From NCBI GenBank assembly GCA_937916085.1, contig CALGGO010000028.1, positions 1-61,141 on the forward strand: 61,141 nt of DNA, in the 5' to 3' direction. Every line of letters starts with the position of its first letter. The stretch's first letter is position 1. The notes beneath the pieces were generated by a model, which saw only the letters and a list, made by a program, of their open reading frames with translations, was not told where the DNA came from and made no database searches. The position numbers were made by a program, and so were the translations under genes. The stretch comes from an uncultured Prevotellaceae bacterium. Lineage in GTDB: Bacteria > Bacteroidota > Bacteroidia > Bacteroidales > Muribaculaceae. Below are positions 51,465 to 59,927 of this stretch, one piece after another.

Positions 51465-52589
51465 CTATAAACGGTCTTTTATGTGTACATCAAGCTGCGG
51501 GAACGGGAACTGCACGCCATTGGCAGGAAGCTGTTTATATACCGCCTCGTTGATATCGTAGAGCACTCCCCAGTAGTCGCCGAAGATGCACCAAGCCCTT
51601 ACCACCAAGACCAAAGCGCTGTCATCGAGGTTCTCAAGGGCGACATAGGGTGTGAAGTTCACCTTGGGCAACTTGTCTTCCAGCTCATTTTGCTTCTCGT
51701 CATCTTGTCCTCGTGTCCTCTTGTCTTCTTTTCCTCTTAATAACAAGCGTTTATACCATGCAATCTTCTTGACCTCGCCATCCGATGACATTTCATCGAT
51801 ATTATTCTTGCTGCTGTTTGCATCCTCAGTGCCAGGTTTAAGGATGCGGTCATCGGCCTCGAGAAGATCAAGGATCACCTTGCGGGCGACATCCACATCT
51901 GAACCGTATGCCACCGACACACGCCACTCCACTCGGCGGAACTTCTCGCGCGAATAGTTGTTGATGGTGCCAGTCGAGAGTCCGCCATTGGGAATAATAA
52001 TCGACTCGTTGTTGTAGGTAGTGATAATAGTGTGGAAGAGCTGTATTTCCTTCACAAAACCTTTATACTGCTCATGCTCAATAAAGTCGCCTACCTTGTA
52101 AGGCTTCAAGAGCAATATCAGCACACCGCCGGCAAAGTTCTGTAACGTGCCGCTAAACGCCATGCCTATGGCGATGCCCGCCGAAGCGAAAATGGCGATA
52201 AACGAGCTGGTCTCGATGCCAACGATACTGATGACAATTATCGCAAGGATAAAAAAGAATGTGATCTTAAACAGGCTGAGCAAAAACGTGATGAGCGAAC
52301 GGTCAACGTTTCGATTAAGCATAACAGACCGCAGCAGGTTGTGGGTTTTCATCACAATGAAACGCCCAGCCATAAACACCAGTATTGCTGCCAGCAGACG
52401 CAATCCCAGACTCACGCCCACATCCACCAGTTTCGAAATCACAGCGTTCCATTCAAAATTCTGAAGATCCTGCAATTTCTGAGGCGAGGCAGCGATAGAG
52501 TCGGTTAATGCCTTCAGCTTCTCGGCATTTTTTGGCAACGAGTCGGGGTTGACTAACTGCACTTGAAGTATGAGTGAAGATAATGACAT
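51465..52589 (-). CDS. Small-conductance mechanosensitive channel, MscS family
   Basis: About 374 residues from MSLSSLILQV. Membrane helices ~50-170, the pore/beta-domain signature GIAIGMAFSGTLQNFAGGVL, and KPYKVGDFIEHEQYKGFVKE. It opens under membrane tension to release solutes. A ~60-residue insertion in the C-terminal domain (about 255-310) contains a segment, residues ~286-298, encoded by CTTGTCCTCGTGTCCTCTTG-type repeat (51697-51735). A TAATTTTG box at 52621-52614 is the likely -7. Confidence 0.88.
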   Translation of the reverse strand: MSLSSLILQVQLVNPDSLPKNAEKLKALTDSIAASPQKLQDLQNFEWNAVISKLVDVGVSLGLRLLAAILVFMAGRFIVMKTHNLLRSVMLNRNVDRSLITFLLSLFKITFFFILAIIVISIVGIETSSFIAIFASAGIAIGMAFSGTLQNFAGGVLILLLKPYKVGDFIEHEQYKGFVKEIQLFHTIITTYNNESIIIPNGGLSTGTINNYSREKFRRVEWRVSVAYGSDVDVARKVILDLLEADDRILKPGTEDANSSKNNIDEMSSDGEVKKIAWYKRLLLRGKEDKRTRGQDDEKQNELEDKLPKVNFTPYVALENLDDSALVLVVRAWCIFGDYWGVLYDINEAVYKQLPANGVQFPFPQLDVHIKDRL

Positions 52590-52655
52590 TGGCTTAATTT
52601 TTATTTCAACTTGCAAAATTAATCAAATTTAAGCTGCATCGATGCATAAAAAATG

Positions 52656-52790
52656 AAAAAACTTCGTTTTTCATTTTGTTCAGCCCTCAACTTGCACTAA
52701 TTCTTGATAAATTAGGCTGCGCCTCTTAAATAAAAATAAAAACTTCGTTTTTGATTTTGTATTTCATTCGGCTTGCACTAATTTTGCGCT
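52656..52790 (+). promoter_or_regulatory. Promoter-bearing dispersed repeat upstream of a TPR gene
   Basis: TTTG at 52756-52759, 19 nt, TAATTTTG at 52779-52786, then CGCT and the ATG at 52791. The upstream part (CTTCGTTTTTCATTTTGTTC, GATAAATTAGGCTGCGCCTC) is the inverse of the 42711-42835 element. Confidence 0.82.
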
Positions 52791-53714
52791 ATGATACGTT
52801 TTATTCACACAACGATAATGCTTGCCATCTCCATCGTGGCATGGGGACAGGCGGGAGTGGCTATCAACCAGCAGAATATGAAATTTGAGAAGGGCATAAA
52901 GCCCGACCCTGTCAAAGTGAAGCCGCCTGTTGATAACACCATCCCCATTGACACCAGCACAGTGTATTTCGCGCTGGTCGATTCGGCACAACAATGCATC
53001 AAGGCAGAGCAATGGCAGCAAGCCGAACGTTTCCTGCTCGAAGCCATCAGGAGCGAGCCTGGAAACCCCAGCAACTCGCTGCTGCTCTCCAACATCGCCA
53101 CCATGCAGCGGCGCCAGGGACGCCTCAACGAGGCGATACGCAACTATTCCATGGCTATCGACCTCACCCCCAATGCCGTGACGCTGCTCCACAACCGCGC
53201 GGCAGTGTATGTCCTTCTCGACAGCATAGCGCGGGCACAGGCCGACTATGAGCGCATCATGATGATTGACCAAAGCGATGTGGAGTCGCGATACACTCAC
53301 GGAATGCTCGCACTCAACATGGGCGACTCAAAGACTGCCGAGAAAGACTTTGAGGACATCCTGCGCATCAACCCAAACTCGGGCATGGCAAAGCAAGGAC
53401 AGGGCTACCTGCACAAGCATGCGGGAGAATATGAGAAGGCGGCGCAATGCTTCAGCGAAGTGATAAAAGTGAAGCCCAACGCTACCCTACTTGCCAACCG
53501 CGCCGACTGTTACCTCGCCACCAAGCGACTCAACGACGCGTCGATTGACATCGCCAACGCCCTCGAGCTTGACCCCGACGACCCTTACATCTATGTGCTT
53601 CGCGCCAAGCTCAACAAACTGCGCTTCAACCGCGACGACATGGAACGCGACATCAAACTCGCCATCGCCCACGGCCTCGACGAGACCGAAGCAAAGGCAC
53701 TATTAGGAGAATAA
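52791..53714 (+). CDS. Secreted TPR protein
   Basis: 307 residues. Signal peptide MIRFIHTTIMLAISIVAWGQ, then a linker and six to seven TPRs (for example QRRQGRLNEAIRNYSMAIDL, GEYEKAAQCFSEVIKVKPNA). Periplasmic scaffold of unknown partner. Transcribed from the repeat-borne promoter with almost no leader. Next gene (HU/SPOR) has its own promoter. Confidence 0.88.
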   Translation: MIRFIHTTIMLAISIVAWGQAGVAINQQNMKFEKGIKPDPVKVKPPVDNTIPIDTSTVYFALVDSAQQCIKAEQWQQAERFLLEAIRSEPGNPSNSLLLSNIATMQRRQGRLNEAIRNYSMAIDLTPNAVTLLHNRAAVYVLLDSIARAQADYERIMMIDQSDVESRYTHGMLALNMGDSKTAEKDFEDILRINPNSGMAKQGQGYLHKHAGEYEKAAQCFSEVIKVKPNATLLANRADCYLATKRLNDASIDIANALELDPDDPYIYVLRAKLNKLRFNRDDMERDIKLAIAHGLDETEAKALLGE

Positions 53715-53855
53715 GAGCAATGAAGCTGACAAGCCGACAAGGAAACAAGTTAACGAGTAAACAAGTTAACGAGTAAACAAGCAAGAATGTTTTTCTAACT
53801 GCTCGTCAACTAGTCAACTTGTTAACTTGTCAACTAAAATTTTTGTTTGCAATTG

Positions 53856-53889
53856 TTTGCAATTGTTTGACAAAAATACACTATCTTTG
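53856..53889 (+). promoter_or_regulatory. Promoter of the HU/SPOR gene
   Basis: TTTG at 53856-53859, 22 nt, TATCTTTG at 53882-53889, then CACA and ATG at 53894. It lies at the end of a GTTTGCAATTGTTTGCAATT repeat tract (53845-53869). Confidence 0.65.
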
Positions 53890-53893
53890 CACA

Positions 53894-54850
53894 ATGATTT
53901 CACTCACACAACACATAGAATACCTGATGATGCGTCACGACTGCGTGGTGGTTCCTGGATGGGGAGCACTGGTAGCCAGTCACTCTCCATCGAGTAGTGA
54001 CTTAAGCAGCATCAGCAGGCCCACACGACTCATTGGCTTCAACCCCAGCATAGCCCACAACGACGGGCTGCTCGCCATGTCGGTGGCGCGTCGTCACAAC
54101 ATCAGCTATGACGAGGCATGCAAGGTGATTGCCGACAATGTCACAATATTTCGCCGCCAGTTAGCAACAGGCTCGGAAGTGGCTTTCGGACGATTGGGTT
54201 TTTTCAAGAACGACGACAGCAAGTTGCTCTTTACTCCCACTTTACACGATGAAGCTAGCGATGAGTTCTTTGGGCTTCACAACTTCAAGTTCCCTACCCT
54301 CTCATCTCAGTCTCAAACCAACGACGAGATGGGTCAAGTGGCGTCCAGCATCTTCACTCGCCGAGGATGGCGAACTGCCGCAGCGATTGCCTTACTCATT
54401 GGAATTGGCGCGTTGCTTTCTACTCCTGTTGTTGTTGACAAGAGCATCGACACGGCAAGCCTCAACATCGCCAATGTCAAGACTGCGCCCACAACACTCA
54501 CCGTGAAACCAGCTGCCCAAGCGACACAACCCGCTAGCGCGCAAGCGTCAGAACCTGTTCAACAACAAAACCAACGAGCTATCGAGCGTCAGAGCAGCGA
54601 ATCCTCATTCAACGAGGGCATGCCGAGCGATGAGAATGGCGCTTATTTCCTCGTCATCAACTCTTGCAAGAAGCAGCATCAGGCACTGGCACTGGCGAAG
54701 CAATATGCCCACAAAGGGATAAAATGCAAGACCATCGCTCGTGGCGCATACCATCACATCGTGGTGGCGCAGAGCAACAGCCAGCAGGAACTTGTCAAAG
54801 CCAAGAAACTCCTCCCCGAAAAATACCGCAAAGCCTGGGTGTGCAAATAG
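53894..54850 (+). CDS. HU-CCDC81 and SPOR domain protein
   Basis: 318 residues from MISLTQHIEYLMMRHDCVVV. Two prokaryotic HU-CCDC81 domains (about 1-135; PGWGALVASHS, then FRRQLATGSEVAFGRLGFFK), a single membrane helix (~160-178), a Gln/Ser/Ala linker, and a C-terminal SPOR-like domain (about 245-318, AYFLVINSCKKQHQALALAK). Found in Bacteroidetes; thought to link a cytoplasmic HU-like module to peptidoglycan near division sites, largely by inference. The start at 53894 is set by the -7 box ending at 53889. Confidence 0.88.
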   Translation: MISLTQHIEYLMMRHDCVVVPGWGALVASHSPSSSDLSSISRPTRLIGFNPSIAHNDGLLAMSVARRHNISYDEACKVIADNVTIFRRQLATGSEVAFGRLGFFKNDDSKLLFTPTLHDEASDEFFGLHNFKFPTLSSQSQTNDEMGQVASSIFTRRGWRTAAAIALLIGIGALLSTPVVVDKSIDTASLNIANVKTAPTTLTVKPAAQATQPASAQASEPVQQQNQRAIERQSSESSFNEGMPSDENGAYFLVINSCKKQHQALALAKQYAHKGIKCKTIARGAYHHIVVAQSNSQQELVKAKKLLPEKYRKAWVCK

Positions 54851-54950
54851 AAGGATGAAGTAAAAAAGGATGAAGTAAGAAGGATGAAGTAAAAAGGATA
54901 AAGTAAAAAGGATAAAGTAAAAAGGATAAAGTAAAAAGGATGAAGAAAGA
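54851..54950. repeat. 14-bp tandem repeat AAGGATGAAGTAAA
   Basis: About seven head-to-tail copies of AAGGATRAAGTAAA, beginning at the stop codon of the HU/SPOR gene. The word AAGGATAAAGTA is the inverse of the 19279-19370 tract. Confidence 0.85.
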
Positions 54951-55006
54951 AAGACTTTCTCTCAACTCTTTTGCTGGCATCCTTTCTCTCCTTTAGAAAA
55001 AATACT

Positions 55007-55036
55007 GAGTGGCGCAAGGAACAACTTGCGCCACTC
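55007..55036 (-). terminator. Terminator of the His-rich lipoprotein gene
   Basis: Perfect 12-bp stem GAGTGGCGCAAG/CTTGCGCCACTC with a 6-nt loop; TATTTTTT follows on the minus strand. Confidence 0.88.
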
Positions 55037-55041
55037 CGCTT

Positions 55042-55236
55042 TTAATGACCACCCGGATGATGACCGCCATGGTGATGTCCCCCACCAGGAGGTGGTGGCG
55101 GTGGACCAGGACGTCCCCTATATGGGTAGTCGTAATAATAACCATCGTCATACCAGTATGGGCTGCATGAAGTCACTGCCACCGATGCCAGCATCGCAAG
55201 CAGAACAGCCACAATTAATGTCTTCTTTCTTTTCAT
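55042..55236 (-). CDS. Small lipoprotein with poly-Pro and His/Gly-rich tail
   Basis: 64 residues. Lipobox SVAVTSC (Cys24), a Tyr/Asp-rich stretch, six consecutive Pro, then GGGHHHGGHHPGGH at the C-terminus. Such His clusters bind Ni, Zn or Cu in other proteins, so metal sequestration at the envelope is a reasonable guess. No family recognised. Own terminator. Confidence 0.75.
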   Translation of the reverse strand: MKRKKTLIVAVLLAMLASVAVTSCSPYWYDDGYYYDYPYRGRPGPPPPPPGGGHHHGGHHPGGH

Positions 55237-55364
55237 TTATCTGCGTTTCGTTAGGAGTTTAAAATCTGAGTTTGTTGCATTCTTTTGACTACCAAGAATA
55301 GTCAAAGTTTAACGCATCACGCTTAACCAGCATTTATAATAGACAAATGCCAGATTTTTCTCTA

Positions 55365-55802
55365 CTAACTTAACCCTATCCTCTCCCTTGTCGTCACGAC
55401 AAAGCTGCGCAGCTCGTCCTCACTCTGGAAAGCGTCGAGCGGAATGGCGAGAAAAGTGTAGCGTTTTTTCTTAAAACGTAGAACGAGGCAGTGGCTCGAT
55501 GCAGTTGTAGAGGCTATCTCGCTCCAGGCGATGACGTGGCGTCGCATCTTCTCGCTCGTGAAGTCAAGCTGCAAGCCCTCGTCGGTGACTGTCACAGTTT
55601 TCTCCAATATCGACCACCTCGACTCTTGCGTCAAGGCAAAATAATACAGCACAGGAAACGAGACTATCACCATCGCCATAGCCACTATTAGCGCCACAAA
55701 GGCAAAACGAGTATCAACGGCAATCAACGCCAGGCACAACACCACCGGCAGCAGCAACAGCCACCACCAGCGCACCAAAAACAGCCGATAAAGTATCGAC
55801 AT
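55365..55802 (-). CDS. YcxB-like membrane protein
   Basis: About 145 residues from MSILYRLFLVRWWW (ATG at 55802; the Met at 55838 is possible and would lie 3 nt from the upstream stop). Two membrane helices (about 14-60) followed by a soluble beta-domain with KTVTVTDEGLQLDFTS and IAWSEIASTTAS, the layout of YcxB-like proteins. Function unknown. Follows the C45 hydrolase gene and is probably co-transcribed. Confidence 0.75.
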   Translation of the reverse strand: MSILYRLFLVRWWWLLLLPVVLCLALIAVDTRFAFVALIVAMAMVIVSFPVLYYFALTQESRWSILEKTVTVTDEGLQLDFTSEKMRRHVIAWSEIASTTASSHCLVLRFKKKRYTFLAIPLDAFQSEDELRSFVVTTRERIGLS

Positions 55803-55840
55803 ATAAGTGCCCGAGGTTATAGAATTAGTCGCAATCAACG

Positions 55841-56995
55841 TTATTTCGTGCGTGGAGTACTGGATTTACGTTTCCTGATAAGCCAATCTTTCAGTGCAGC
55901 CCGCGTATTGTATTCGCGTTCATACATCAACAAATTACTCTTCACAAGCTGCTGGCAATAGCCCGTGCCTTCATCGTTGTAGAGCTTGCTCAAGTTCAGA
56001 TAATGCTTGCCGTTGCCACGCTCTATCGAGAACACCTCGGCATGGCGGGCACGCACCAAGTCGCATTGAGGGCTGTGATGGTTGTCGCCAGTGCCATTAA
56101 GCACACTAGGCACGCCGCCTGCCACGCTCACATGCGCCGCAAAAGTCTCGGCACAAGGGGGATAGCCAAGTGCCACCCACATTGTGGTCAACACTGGTGG
56201 CTCTCCATGAGTAATGCCCTCAATGACTATCGATGCTGTGGATATGCGACGAGGGATAAAATCCTGATCCACTATCCACTGCTCGCCGCTATTGGTAAAG
56301 TCCTTGCCAAGCAAGCTATGGTAGAAAGTGCGAGAAATCTCCTCGGTAAATACTGCCGGCGAGAAGTCCCCTGCTGCGATGTGTGGCGCCAGCAGATACT
56401 CCGCATTCTCATGACGCACATATCCCATGCCCTCGTCGGTGCGGCCACTGTAGGAGTAGTTGGTCCTAATAAGCACACCGTCGGAAGCGTCGGCAAGGTC
56501 ATATTTTTTATAGGTGTAATTCCCTGTCTCGAAATATGCTCCATGACCATATCGGTCTATAACTCCGAAATTTGCCTCAACACCAAGCGGCTTGGGGAGC
56601 TCTTGCAGCAGCAGCTCAAAATCATCGACCGTAACACAGTGCTCCAGCGCGAGCTTCATCACCACGCCCTCGCGGTCCATCTCGCTCTCGGGAACATCGT
56701 CATTGTTAAGGTTATAGGATGCAGTGTTCATGATGGCAAAGCCCTTCTCGTTAAAACCCGTCCATGCCGCAGTGTCGAGGGGGTCGGTAGCGTCGAAAAT
56801 CGCCACAAACTCAAAGCAGTCATCATGAGCCTTGATAAGCTCCACACGGTTATCGAGGCAGCCAGTGTCACGGTGCTTCCACAGCAGAGGTCTGCCCGAG
56901 ACGGTCTTCTTGCCTGAAATTATCGCCGAAGTGCAAGCCATAGCGGCAAAACCACTGGCTAATAAAAAAATGAGTATTAATGTCTGTTTTTTCAT
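55841..56995 (-). CDS. C45-type N-terminal-nucleophile amidohydrolase
   Basis: 384 residues. A signal peptide ends at MAC; Cys21 directly after it (ACTSAIISGKKTVSGRPLLW) is the expected N-terminal nucleophile of the acyl-CoA:6-APA acyltransferase/choloylglycine-hydrolase-like superfamily. Other matches: HRDT, FNEKGFAIMNTASYN and GVLIRTNYS. It would hydrolyse a linear amide bond in the periplasm; the substrate is unknown. The same Cys could be read as a lipobox, but the family context favours catalysis. Promoter at 57049-57018. Confidence 0.85.
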   Translation of the reverse strand: MKKQTLILIFLLASGFAAMACTSAIISGKKTVSGRPLLWKHRDTGCLDNRVELIKAHDDCFEFVAIFDATDPLDTAAWTGFNEKGFAIMNTASYNLNNDDVPESEMDREGVVMKLALEHCVTVDDFELLLQELPKPLGVEANFGVIDRYGHGAYFETGNYTYKKYDLADASDGVLIRTNYSYSGRTDEGMGYVRHENAEYLLAPHIAAGDFSPAVFTEEISRTFYHSLLGKDFTNSGEQWIVDQDFIPRRISTASIVIEGITHGEPPVLTTMWVALGYPPCAETFAAHVSVAGGVPSVLNGTGDNHHSPQCDLVRARHAEVFSIERGNGKHYLNLSKLYNDEGTGYCQQLVKSNLLMYEREYNTRAALKDWLIRKRKSSTPRTK

Positions 56996-57017
56996 GATTT
57001 CGTTGAATTTTATGCCC

Positions 57018-57049
57018 CAAAGATAGTATAAAATCGCATTGTGAGCAAA
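57018..57049 (-). promoter_or_regulatory. Promoter of the C45 hydrolase
   Basis: On the minus strand TTTG at 57049-57046, 20 nt, TATCTTTG at 57025-57018, 22 nt before the ATG. Its -33 box is 4 nt from the -33 box of the divergent rho promoter. Confidence 0.85.
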
Positions 57050-57053
57050 AAAA

Positions 57054-57084
57054 TTTGCTATTTAAAATAAAATTACTACCTTTG
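57054..57084 (+). promoter_or_regulatory. rho promoter
   Basis: TTTG at 57054-57057, 19 nt, TACCTTTG at 57077-57084. Transcription would start near 57090, leaving ~220 nt of leader. Confidence 0.85.
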
Positions 57085-57309
57085 CACCTGAAATCAGCAC
57101 ACCCCCTATCCAAACCAATTCATATCACCTAAAATATTTAAGGTGTGCGATTATCACATTTTCATTTTTTTCTAAATCATCTCAATCTCACAAAGCACTT
57201 CGACACATTTTAATGCGAACGATTATGTGTGTTTTTAGGCAATAGTTGTGTAGTAATGTACACTCTATGCATCATTGAGATTTTCACGATTTTTCATTTT
57301 TTATTATTT
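57085..57309 (+). promoter_or_regulatory. Long rho leader, possible autoregulatory region
   Basis: The leader is C/A-rich and G-poor between 57085 and 57200 (CACACCCCCTATCCAAACCA), the composition of Rho-binding sites. A 10-codon frame (MRTIMCVFRQ, 57213-57245) precedes rho. Rho autoregulation through its leader is known in E. coli; here it is inference. Confidence 0.45.
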
Positions 57310-59604
57310 ATGTATAACATTAACGAACTAAGTTCAATGACCAATGCCGAGCTCAAAGACTTGGCGAAATCTATGGGTATCAAGAAAGTCAACAGCACAC
57401 CTAAAGAAGACCTGGTCTATCAAATTATTGACCAGCAAGCCATCGACGCCTCAAAGAACGCTCCCGAAGAGCCCAAGAAACGTCGAGGACGTGCTAAAAA
57501 GACCGCCAACGATACTGTTGAGACACAACCCACAAACGAAAAAAACAACAAAAAGAAAAAATCGGCAAAAAATGCCGAAGAGAAGCCACAAAAGGTAAAG
57601 GAAGTTGTCGAGACAGCAACCGTCGAGACACAACCTGAACCACAACCAGAGCCACAAACCGAGACTCCCGATCCACAATCCCCGATCTCCGATCCCCGAA
57701 CCCCGATCCCCGAGGCCGAGGCTCCCGCCAAGCGCAAGCGAGGACGTCCACGCAAGAGCGACACAAAAGCCACTCAGCAAGAGCAACTGCCAGGACTGGA
57801 GGTTGCAACGCCCGACGCTAAAGAAGAAAAGGCTACTGCCAAAGAGGAAGCCAAGAAGACCAAACGCACTCGCCGCGAGCGCATTGAGCGTAACACAGCT
57901 CAAGAGACCATCAACTATGGCGAACAGGTGGCAAGCTCCGATGGGATGCCTCTACCCAGCGACTATATTCCTTACGAGTCACAACCTATGCCCAGCGACA
58001 TGCTTCCCGCAGCCCTGCAACCATCGCCCGCACCCACCGAGCCCACTGAGGAGCAAGAAGATACAATGCCCGTCAATGAAGGTGGAGAGATGGATATGGA
58101 GATAACTCCTGAGCAAGAGTCGCCAGTCTTCAACCCAGAGCAAGACGACTTCATGAGTCTGTTCAACACCAACCCCAACGCCACAATTGGAAAGAAGAAC
58201 AAACGTAGCGGAGGCGACAACAAAGGCGAGCAGCAAGGCGGCAATTTCTTTGGCTCCGGAACTATGACATTCAAGCCTCGCACCCCCGAGGAGCGCGAGC
58301 AGGCAGCACGGCGCGCTGAGCAGCAGCGTCGTCAAGCTGCTGAAGAAGCCGCCAAGGCTCCTATCCTTATCCAAGAGCCTAAGGCCGAGAAGGAACCGCA
58401 AAACAACAAGCAGCAAAAGAAGAAAAAAGGCAAGAACCAGCAGCAACAAGAGTCGGCACTGCCCTACGCCGAGGTGACCTACAACTTCGATGGCATCCTC
58501 AACGGCATGGGCGTTCTAGAAGTGATGCCCGACGGCTACGGCTTCTTGCGCTCGAGCGACTATAACTACCTCAACTCGCCCGACGACATCTATGTGCCAC
58601 AAGCGCAAATCAAGAAATACGGACTCCAGACTGGCGACGTGGTGGAATGTACCATCAGGCCTCCTAAAGAGGGCGAGAAATACTTCCCCCTCGTGGACGT
58701 GCGACTCATCAACGGCCGCACCCCGGCCTTCGTGCGCGACCGCATCCCCTTCGAGCACCTCGTGCCACTGTTCCCCAACGAGAAATTCGACCTCGTGAGC
58801 CCCACTCGTCCCAACATCTCCACCCGCGTAGTGGATATGTTCTCACCCATCGGCAAAGGTCAGCGCGGTCTCATCGTGGCACCGCCCAAGACGGGTAAGA
58901 CAGTGCTGCTCAAGGACATCGCCAATGCCATCTCGGAGAATCACCCCGACACCTACATGATTATCCTGCTCATTGACGAGCGACCCGAGGAGGTGACCGA
59001 CATGGCACGCAGCGTCAACGCCGAGGTAATCGCCTCTACCTTTGACGAGCCTGCCGACCGCCACGTGAAAATCGCCGACCTCGTGCTACAGAAAGCTAAA
59101 CGCATGGTGGAATGCGGTCACGACGTGGTGATTCTGCTCGACTCCATCACCCGTCTGGCACGTGCCTACAACACCATAGCTCCCGCCAGCGGCAAGATCC
59201 TGAGCGGTGGTGTTGATGCCAATGCACTGCAACGCCCCAAGCGCTTCTTTGGCGCGGCGCGCAACATCGAGAACGGCGGCAGCCTCACCATCATCGCCAC
59301 AGCGCTCATCGAGACCGGCAGCAAGATGGACGAGGTAATCTTTGAGGAGTTCAAGGGAACAGGCAACATGGAGCTGCAGCTCGACCGCAAGCTCTCCAAC
59401 AAGCGCGTATTCCCCGCTGTCGATATCATCGCATCGAGTACTCGTCGCGACGACCTGCTGCTCAAGCAGGACACACTCAACCGCATGTGGATCCTGCGAC
59501 GCTACCTCAGCGACCACAACTCCATTGAGGCTATGGAATTCATCAAAGAACGCATGGAACGCACCCGCAGCAACGAAGAGTTGCTACTCACTATGAACGA
59601 CTAG
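57310..59604 (+). CDS. rho: Transcription termination factor Rho with long disordered insertion
   Basis: 764 residues from MYNINELSSM. SAP-like Rho N-terminal segment (MTNAELKDLAKSMGIKK, ~10-45), then ~340 residues of Lys/Glu/Gln/Pro-rich disordered sequence, the cold-shock RNA-binding domain from ~386 (VLEVMPDGYGFLRSS), and the hexameric ATPase with Walker A APPKTGKTV (~524-532), LLIDERPEEVTDM and the Q/R-loop region. In Bacteroides thetaiotaomicron a similar region drives Rho phase separation needed in the gut. Part of the insertion (residues ~118-135) is encoded by GATC-CCCGATC repeat words. E. coli Rho has 419 residues. Confidence 0.94.
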   Translation: MYNINELSSMTNAELKDLAKSMGIKKVNSTPKEDLVYQIIDQQAIDASKNAPEEPKKRRGRAKKTANDTVETQPTNEKNNKKKKSAKNAEEKPQKVKEVVETATVETQPEPQPEPQTETPDPQSPISDPRTPIPEAEAPAKRKRGRPRKSDTKATQQEQLPGLEVATPDAKEEKATAKEEAKKTKRTRRERIERNTAQETINYGEQVASSDGMPLPSDYIPYESQPMPSDMLPAALQPSPAPTEPTEEQEDTMPVNEGGEMDMEITPEQESPVFNPEQDDFMSLFNTNPNATIGKKNKRSGGDNKGEQQGGNFFGSGTMTFKPRTPEEREQAARRAEQQRRQAAEEAAKAPILIQEPKAEKEPQNNKQQKKKKGKNQQQQESALPYAEVTYNFDGILNGMGVLEVMPDGYGFLRSSDYNYLNSPDDIYVPQAQIKKYGLQTGDVVECTIRPPKEGEKYFPLVDVRLINGRTPAFVRDRIPFEHLVPLFPNEKFDLVSPTRPNISTRVVDMFSPIGKGQRGLIVAPPKTGKTVLLKDIANAISENHPDTYMIILLIDERPEEVTDMARSVNAEVIASTFDEPADRHVKIADLVLQKAKRMVECGHDVVILLDSITRLARAYNTIAPASGKILSGGVDANALQRPKRFFGAARNIENGGSLTIIATALIETGSKMDEVIFEEFKGTGNMELQLDRKLSNKRVFPAVDIIASSTRRDDLLLKQDTLNRMWILRRYLSDHNSIEAMEFIKERMERTRSNEELLLTMND

Positions 59605-59751
59605 CCGCTGTGCCATTCATAGAAACAAAGACACAGTTGTATCAAACAACATTCACACTTTCCAAAAACTTGAACAATAAAAAAATTATTGTGCTTGTTG
59701 TTTACTTGTTGTTTCTGTTGTTTTTTTATAACGAAAAACAAGTTTCTTTAT

Positions 59752-59847
59752 TAACTAGCTCGTGGCAACCACATAGAGTGAACGCCACGAGCTAGTTATC
59801 TAAAAAGTAGGAGAATATCAAATTAGTTGTAATTCGTGTGCTTTTTT
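59752..59847 (-). ncRNA. tracrRNA-like sequence: anti-repeat plus hairpin
   Basis: Read on the minus strand, AAAAAGCAC, AC, GAATTACAAC (59846-59826) can pair with the repeat at 59928-59963 in 9 bp and 10 bp helices separated by a 2-nt internal loop, the shape of a Cas9 repeat:anti-repeat. About 28 nt further is a perfect 15-bp hairpin, TAACTAGCTCGTGGC/GCCACGAGCTAGTTA (59798-59752), where a tracrRNA stem would be. No promoter or T-run is clear and no cas9 is in the window. Confidence 0.35.
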
Positions 59848-59927
59848 AAAGTGGACCTAGTTCTCCATTGCCTTATTTAAGGTTTTTTAAGAATTGCGCT
59901 ATCTCATAAACAAGAAAACCATAACAT

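Noticed and set aside
53819..53893. N-terminal extension of the HU/SPOR gene starting MLTCQLKFLF
   Set aside because: The extension lies across the promoter and repeat words; the ATG at 53894, 4 nt after the -7 box, gives the expected HU domain start.
55841..56995. Reading the C45 hydrolase as a lipoprotein because of AAMAC
   Set aside because: The Cys is the expected catalytic N-terminal nucleophile of this superfamily and is followed by family-specific residues.
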